Source: CAZALT01 sp964485515 (GTDB taxonomy: Bacteria > Actinomycetota > Acidimicrobiia > Acidimicrobiales > Acidimicrobilacustridaceae). Taken from it: a stretch of 16,015 nt of DNA. Shown piece by piece: positions 13,574 through 16,015 of this stretch (position 1 is its first letter; the number at the start of each line of letters is the position of its first letter). The stretch spans positions 1 through 16,015 of the forward strand of contig CAZALT010000079.1 in NCBI GenBank assembly GCA_964485515.1, given 5' to 3'. The position numbers were made by a program, and so were the translations under genes. The notes below the pieces were generated by a model that was not told the origin of the DNA, made no database searches, and was given only the letters and a program-made list of their open reading frames with translations.

Positions 13574-14170
13574 CTACGGGGTCACAAGGCGGAGGATCAG
13601 CGCGACTGTCCGCTCGACCGGGGGGTGTTGGCGGGCGTCCTCGGGGACGGTGACGCGCACGAGCACCGAGCCGAGTAGGAGGTCGAAGACGTCGTCAGGA
13701 TCGACCCCGGGGTCGACGGCGCCGTCGGGCGCGGCGCGGAGGATGGCGTAGAACTGCGGACGCACCGAGAGGTGCGACCACGCCTGGGGTGACCGGGCGG
13801 TCGGTGTCTCGCGGGCGAGCAGGCCGGGCATGGCGGCTTTGATCAGTGGGCTCTCGAACGTGGCGATGTACGAGCGGACGAACTCGGCGAGGTCAGCCTC
13901 GAGCTCGCCGGTCGGCGCGAGCTGGCCAGGGGCGAGGTCGCGGAACGCGGCCTCCTCGATGAGCTCGTGCCGGGAGGCCCAGCGCCGGTAGAGCGCCGAG
14001 GTGTGCACGCCCGATCGGTTGGCGACGGCCTGCATCGTCGTGGCGTCGAAGCCGACCTGGATCAGCAGGTCCCGTGTGGCCTCGATGGCCCGCTCGTCGA
14101 TCGTTGTGTCGCGGGGTCGACCCGCGGAGCGGATCGGCGGTGTTGGCTTCATGGGATTCCTAGGCGACAC
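13574..14170 (-). CDS. TetR/AcrR-family transcriptional regulator (TetR-3)
   Basis: A 198-aa protein from GTG 14170, or 192 aa from ATG 14152, which has AGGA about 6 nt upstream. A TATAAC -10 box (14181-14176) ends 5 nt before the GTG, so a leaderless mRNA starting at the GTG is plausible. The N-terminus has A-G-R-P-R-D, then a helix-turn-helix at about 44-64 (T-T-M-Q-A-V-A-N-R-S-G-V-H-T-S-A-L-Y-R-R-W). The C-terminal half shares S-V-R-P-Q-F-Y-A-I and D-D-V-F-D-L-L with TetR-2; the two genes keep a 29-bp identical stretch there (8478-8506 and 13742-13770). It diverges from the SDR operon across a palindrome (14177-14198) that probably serves it as operator. Likely a ligand-responsive repressor recognising a related molecule to that of TetR-2. 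Confidence 0.88.
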   Translation of the reverse strand: MSPRNPMKPTPPIRSAGRPRDTTIDERAIEATRDLLIQVGFDATTMQAVANRSGVHTSALYRRWASRHELIEEAAFRDLAPGQLAPTGELEADLAEFVRSYIATFESPLIKAAMPGLLARETPTARSPQAWSHLSVRPQFYAILRAAPDGAVDPGVDPDDVFDLLLGSVLVRVTVPEDARQHPPVERTVALILRLVTP

Positions 14171-14176
14171 GGAGGG

Positions 14177-14198
14177 TTATAGGACTAGTCTCCTGTAA
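14177..14198. promoter_or_regulatory. Inverted repeat between TetR-3 and SDR, candidate operator
   Basis: TTATAGGA (14177-14184) and TCCTGTAA (14191-14198) are complementary at 7 of 8 positions with a 6-bp spacer. The left arm contains the minus-strand TATAAC -10 box of TetR-3, so binding would block TetR-3 transcription and probably that of the rightward operon. Autorepression by TetR-3 is inferred from position and symmetry. Confidence 0.55.
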
Positions 14199-14227
14199 TC
14201 ATAGATCCGGGGGAGCAGTCCACGGGG

Positions 14228-15076
14228 GTGGTAGCAGTGGAGAACTTCAGCAGTCGCTATGGGCCGTGGGCAATCGTCGCCGGCGCGTCCGACGGGGTAG
14301 GCGCTGCGACGGCATGGGCGATTGCCCGCGAGGGCGTGAGCGTCGTGCTGGTCGCTCGACGGCAGGCAGTGCTCGACGAGCTCGCCGCGGCGATCACGGC
14401 GGAGACCGGCGTCGAAGCTCGACCGCTGGTCGTCGACCTGAGCGATGACGGTGCGGTCGACAAGATCACCGAGGCGACCGACGACCTCGAGATCGGCCTG
14501 CTCGTCTACTGCGCGGGTGCCGATCCCAACTTCGCGCCGTTCCTGGACCAGCCGGTCGACGACGCGCTCGCCATGGTGCGGCGGAACTGCGAGGTTCCCC
14601 TGCGGCTCTGCCACCGGCTGGCGCCGTCGATGGTCGAGCGCGGCCGAGGCGGCATCGTGGTGGTCGGCTCGGGTGCGGCGCTGGCCGGCGGGCCGAACAT
14701 GGTCGCCTACGGCGCGTCGAAGGCCTTCGACCTGGTGTTCGGTGAGGCCCTGTGGGCCGAGCTGCACGGCCACGGCGTCGACGTCTTGAACCTGGTGCTC
14801 GCCGTCACCGACACGCCGGCGCTGCGCCGTCTGCTCGCCGAGCGGGGAGTGCTCGCGGGTCCCGATGACGACCGTCCGATTCCGGGAGCGAGCACGCCGG
14901 AGGAAGTCGCGGCGGACATGGTCGCCCAACTGCCGCACGGCCCGACGTACTTCTCGGGTGAGATGGCGCAGATGGGTTCCGAGGTGATCGGCTCCATGGC
15001 GCGCAACGACGCGGTGCAACTGATGATCGACGCCGGCGGGGGAATCATGAACTCGAGCCAGGAGACCGAAGGATGA
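14228..15076 (+). CDS. Short-chain dehydrogenase/reductase (classical SDR)
   Basis: A 282-aa protein from GTG 14228; GTG 14237 is an alternative start, with GGGGGTGG just upstream of it. The cofactor motif G-A-S-D-G-V-G (19-25) and the catalytic set Asn120, Ser148, Tyr161 and Lys165 (Y-G-A-S-K) are all present, marking an active classical NAD(P)-dependent SDR. The usual N-A-G motif after strand 4 reads C-A-G (95-97), a modest deviation. An Arg-Arg pair after strand 2 (V-A-R-R) suggests NADP preference, as in many ketoreductases. It opens a three-gene operon: its stop overlaps the next start (ATGA). The substrate is probably a hydroxyl or keto group on the same molecule handled by the SnoaL-like protein and the ADH. 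Confidence 0.9.
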   Translation: MVAVENFSSRYGPWAIVAGASDGVGAATAWAIAREGVSVVLVARRQAVLDELAAAITAETGVEARPLVVDLSDDGAVDKITEATDDLEIGLLVYCAGADPNFAPFLDQPVDDALAMVRRNCEVPLRLCHRLAPSMVERGRGGIVVVGSGAALAGGPNMVAYGASKAFDLVFGEALWAELHGHGVDVLNLVLAVTDTPALRRLLAERGVLAGPDDDRPIPGASTPEEVAADMVAQLPHGPTYFSGEMAQMGSEVIGSMARNDAVQLMIDAGGGIMNSSQETEG

Positions 15077-15498
15077 GCACCGACACCATCGACCGAGATA
15101 CCCGCGACGCGGTGAGCGATGTGCTCATCCGCTACGCCACCGGCATCGACAGCAAGGACTGGGGTCTCCTGGCGACGTGCTTCACCGCCGATGTCGAGGC
15201 CAACTACGGCGACGACATCGGCGTGTGGAACGACGTCGACGGGATCGTCGAGTGGATGCGGGTTGTCCACGAGGCGTGCGGCCACACGCTGCATCGCATC
15301 ACCAACATCGCGATCACCCCGGCGGGACCCGGGCGGGTGACGGCTCGAGCGTATGTCGACGCCATCGTCCTCGGACCCGACAACGCCAGCGGTGCCCACG
15401 CAACCGGGTTCTACGACGACGAGCTCATCGAGACCCCCGACGGTTGGCGCATCTCCAGGCGGACGTTCACCACCGTTCTCGTCGAGGGGATCGGCTGA
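15073..15498 (+). CDS. SnoaL-like / NTF2-fold protein
   Basis: A 141-aa protein, the usual length for single-domain SnoaL-like members of the NTF2 fold (alpha+beta cone). Features are an N-terminal helix R-D-A-V-S-D-V-L-I-R-Y-A, D26 and W30 of the Y-A-x-x-I-D-x-x-D-W pattern, C-F-T-A-D (36-40), H-T-L-H-R-I-T-N (71-78) and the closing strands E-T-P-D-G-W-R-I-S-R-R-T-F. Relatives include polyketide cyclases, ketosteroid isomerases, scytalone-type dehydratases and ring-hydroxylating dioxygenase beta subunits. The 4-nt overlap with the SDR and 1-nt overlap with the ADH place it in the same pathway. An isomerase, cyclase, dehydratase or hydrolase role is likely, but catalytic residues cannot be assigned firmly. 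Confidence 0.85.
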   Translation: MSTDTIDRDTRDAVSDVLIRYATGIDSKDWGLLATCFTADVEANYGDDIGVWNDVDGIVEWMRVVHEACGHTLHRITNIAITPAGPGRVTARAYVDAIVLGPDNASGAHATGFYDDELIETPDGWRISRRTFTTVLVEGIG

Positions 15499-16015
15499 TG
15501 CGTGCCGTCGTGCTGCGCGACGACCGGCTCGAGGTCCGCGAGACCCCCGATCCGGTGCCCGGCGACAACGAGCTGCTGATCCGCACGATCAGCACGGCGA
15601 TCTGCGCGTCTGACGTGCACTTCATGGACCACCACGACGCGGTGCCCGAAGGCGGGCCCGCCGGCATGGTCTACGACCCCGACCGCGACATCGTGTTGGG
15701 TCACGAGTTCGTCGGCGAGGTCATCGCCCACGGAGCGGGCGTCGGCGACGGGTTCCCCATCGGGTCTCGCGTCACCTCCATCCCGATCCTGCTCGTTGAC
15801 GGGGGAGCGGGCGGCACCAAGGTCATCGGCCAGCACCCCGACGCCACCGGCAGCTTCGGGGAACTCCTCGTCGTGTCCGAGTTCATGGCCCGCGTGGTGC
15901 CCGACGGGATCGACCCCGACGCCGTGGCCCTCGTCGACGCGTTCGCCGTCGGCGAGTTCAAGAACGGCACGAACATCGGTTCTGCACACGCCGTGTCGGG
16001 TGGTTCTGCTGCGGT
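15498..16015 (+). CDS. Zinc-type (MDR) alcohol dehydrogenase, 5' part, cut by the window edge
   Basis: ATG 15498 overlaps the previous stop by one base (TGATG). The visible 172 residues form the GroES-like catalytic domain of medium-chain dehydrogenases: I-C-A-S-D-V-H (Cys36, zinc ligand, with Asp39 and His41) and V-L-G-H-E-F-V-G-E-V (His69-Glu70). The four-cysteine structural-zinc lobe of classical ADHs is missing; I-P-I-L-L-V-D-G-G-A-G-G stands in its place. The family's A-L-x-E-P-x-A-V-G segment reads A-L-V-D-A-F-A-V-G, so the glutamate there is lost. The final stretch after V-G-E-F shows no clear Rossmann start before the window ends. It probably oxidises an alcohol intermediate in the pathway. 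The C-terminal NAD-binding domain lies outside the window. Confidence 0.82.
   Translation, partial: MRAVVLRDDRLEVRETPDPVPGDNELLIRTISTAICASDVHFMDHHDAVPEGGPAGMVYDPDRDIVLGHEFVGEVIAHGAGVGDGFPIGSRVTSIPILLVDGGAGGTKVIGQHPDATGSFGELLVVSEFMARVVPDGIDPDAVALVDAFAVGEFKNGTNIGSAHAVSGGSAA

Noticed and set aside
8478..13770. 29-bp identical stretch at 8478-8506 and 13742-13770
   Set aside because: It encodes the shared S-V-R-P-Q-F-Y-A-I segment of two paralogous TetR genes; homology explains it without invoking a mobile repeat.
1..16015. CRISPR arrays, tRNA/rRNA genes, riboswitches
   Set aside because: No regularly spaced repeats, tRNA cloverleaf patterns or rRNA-like sequence were seen anywhere in the window.

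Overview
This is high-GC bacterial DNA of actinobacterial character. GTG and TTG starts are common, GC is very high at third codon positions, and the gene content (several TetR regulators, a soluble bacterial P450, an F420/flavin luciferase-like oxidoreductase, SDRs, SnoaL-like and DapB-like oxidoreductases) resembles catabolic or accessory islands of Acidimicrobiia, mycobacteria or nocardioforms. The taxon cannot be fixed from this sequence alone.

Left edge (1-2420) looks like an accessory scar. The 3' end of an IS3-type transposase abuts the inverted 5' start of a second, IS256-like transposase. A polytopic GT-C-like membrane protein follows, with lower third-position GC than the genes further right. 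Next is a frameshifted ribbon-helix-helix regulator that still has a near-perfect palindrome just upstream. A leftward lipoprotein SGNH/GDSL hydrolase (2350-3711) closes this part.

From 3916 to the right end is a dense set of oxidoreductase modules, each opening from a divergent intergenic region with an inverted repeat. Module A diverges at about 5266-5287: leftward, a small 45-aa ORF and DapB-like dehydrogenase 1; rightward, a luciferase-like monooxygenase overlapping DapB-like dehydrogenase 2. Two leftward TetR genes follow. Module B diverges at about 8926-8944 between TetR-2 and a P450, DapB-like 3, a solute-binding-fold protein without signal peptide, and DapB-like 4; all three junctions are ATGA overlaps. 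The binding-protein gene has an in-frame TAA after codon 14. Module C diverges at about 14177-14198 between TetR-3 (paralogue of TetR-2) and an SDR, a SnoaL/NTF2-like protein and a zinc-type alcohol dehydrogenase running off the window.

The reading I favour is a regulated oxidative pathway for an unidentified hydrophobic or polycyclic substrate. The P450 and luciferase-like enzyme would oxygenate, the SDR, ADH and four divergent DapB-fold dehydrogenases would carry out redox steps, the SnoaL-like protein would act as cyclase, isomerase or hydratase, and the TetRs plus the apparently cytosolic binding-protein fold would sense intermediates. The layout is seen directly; the pathway is inference.
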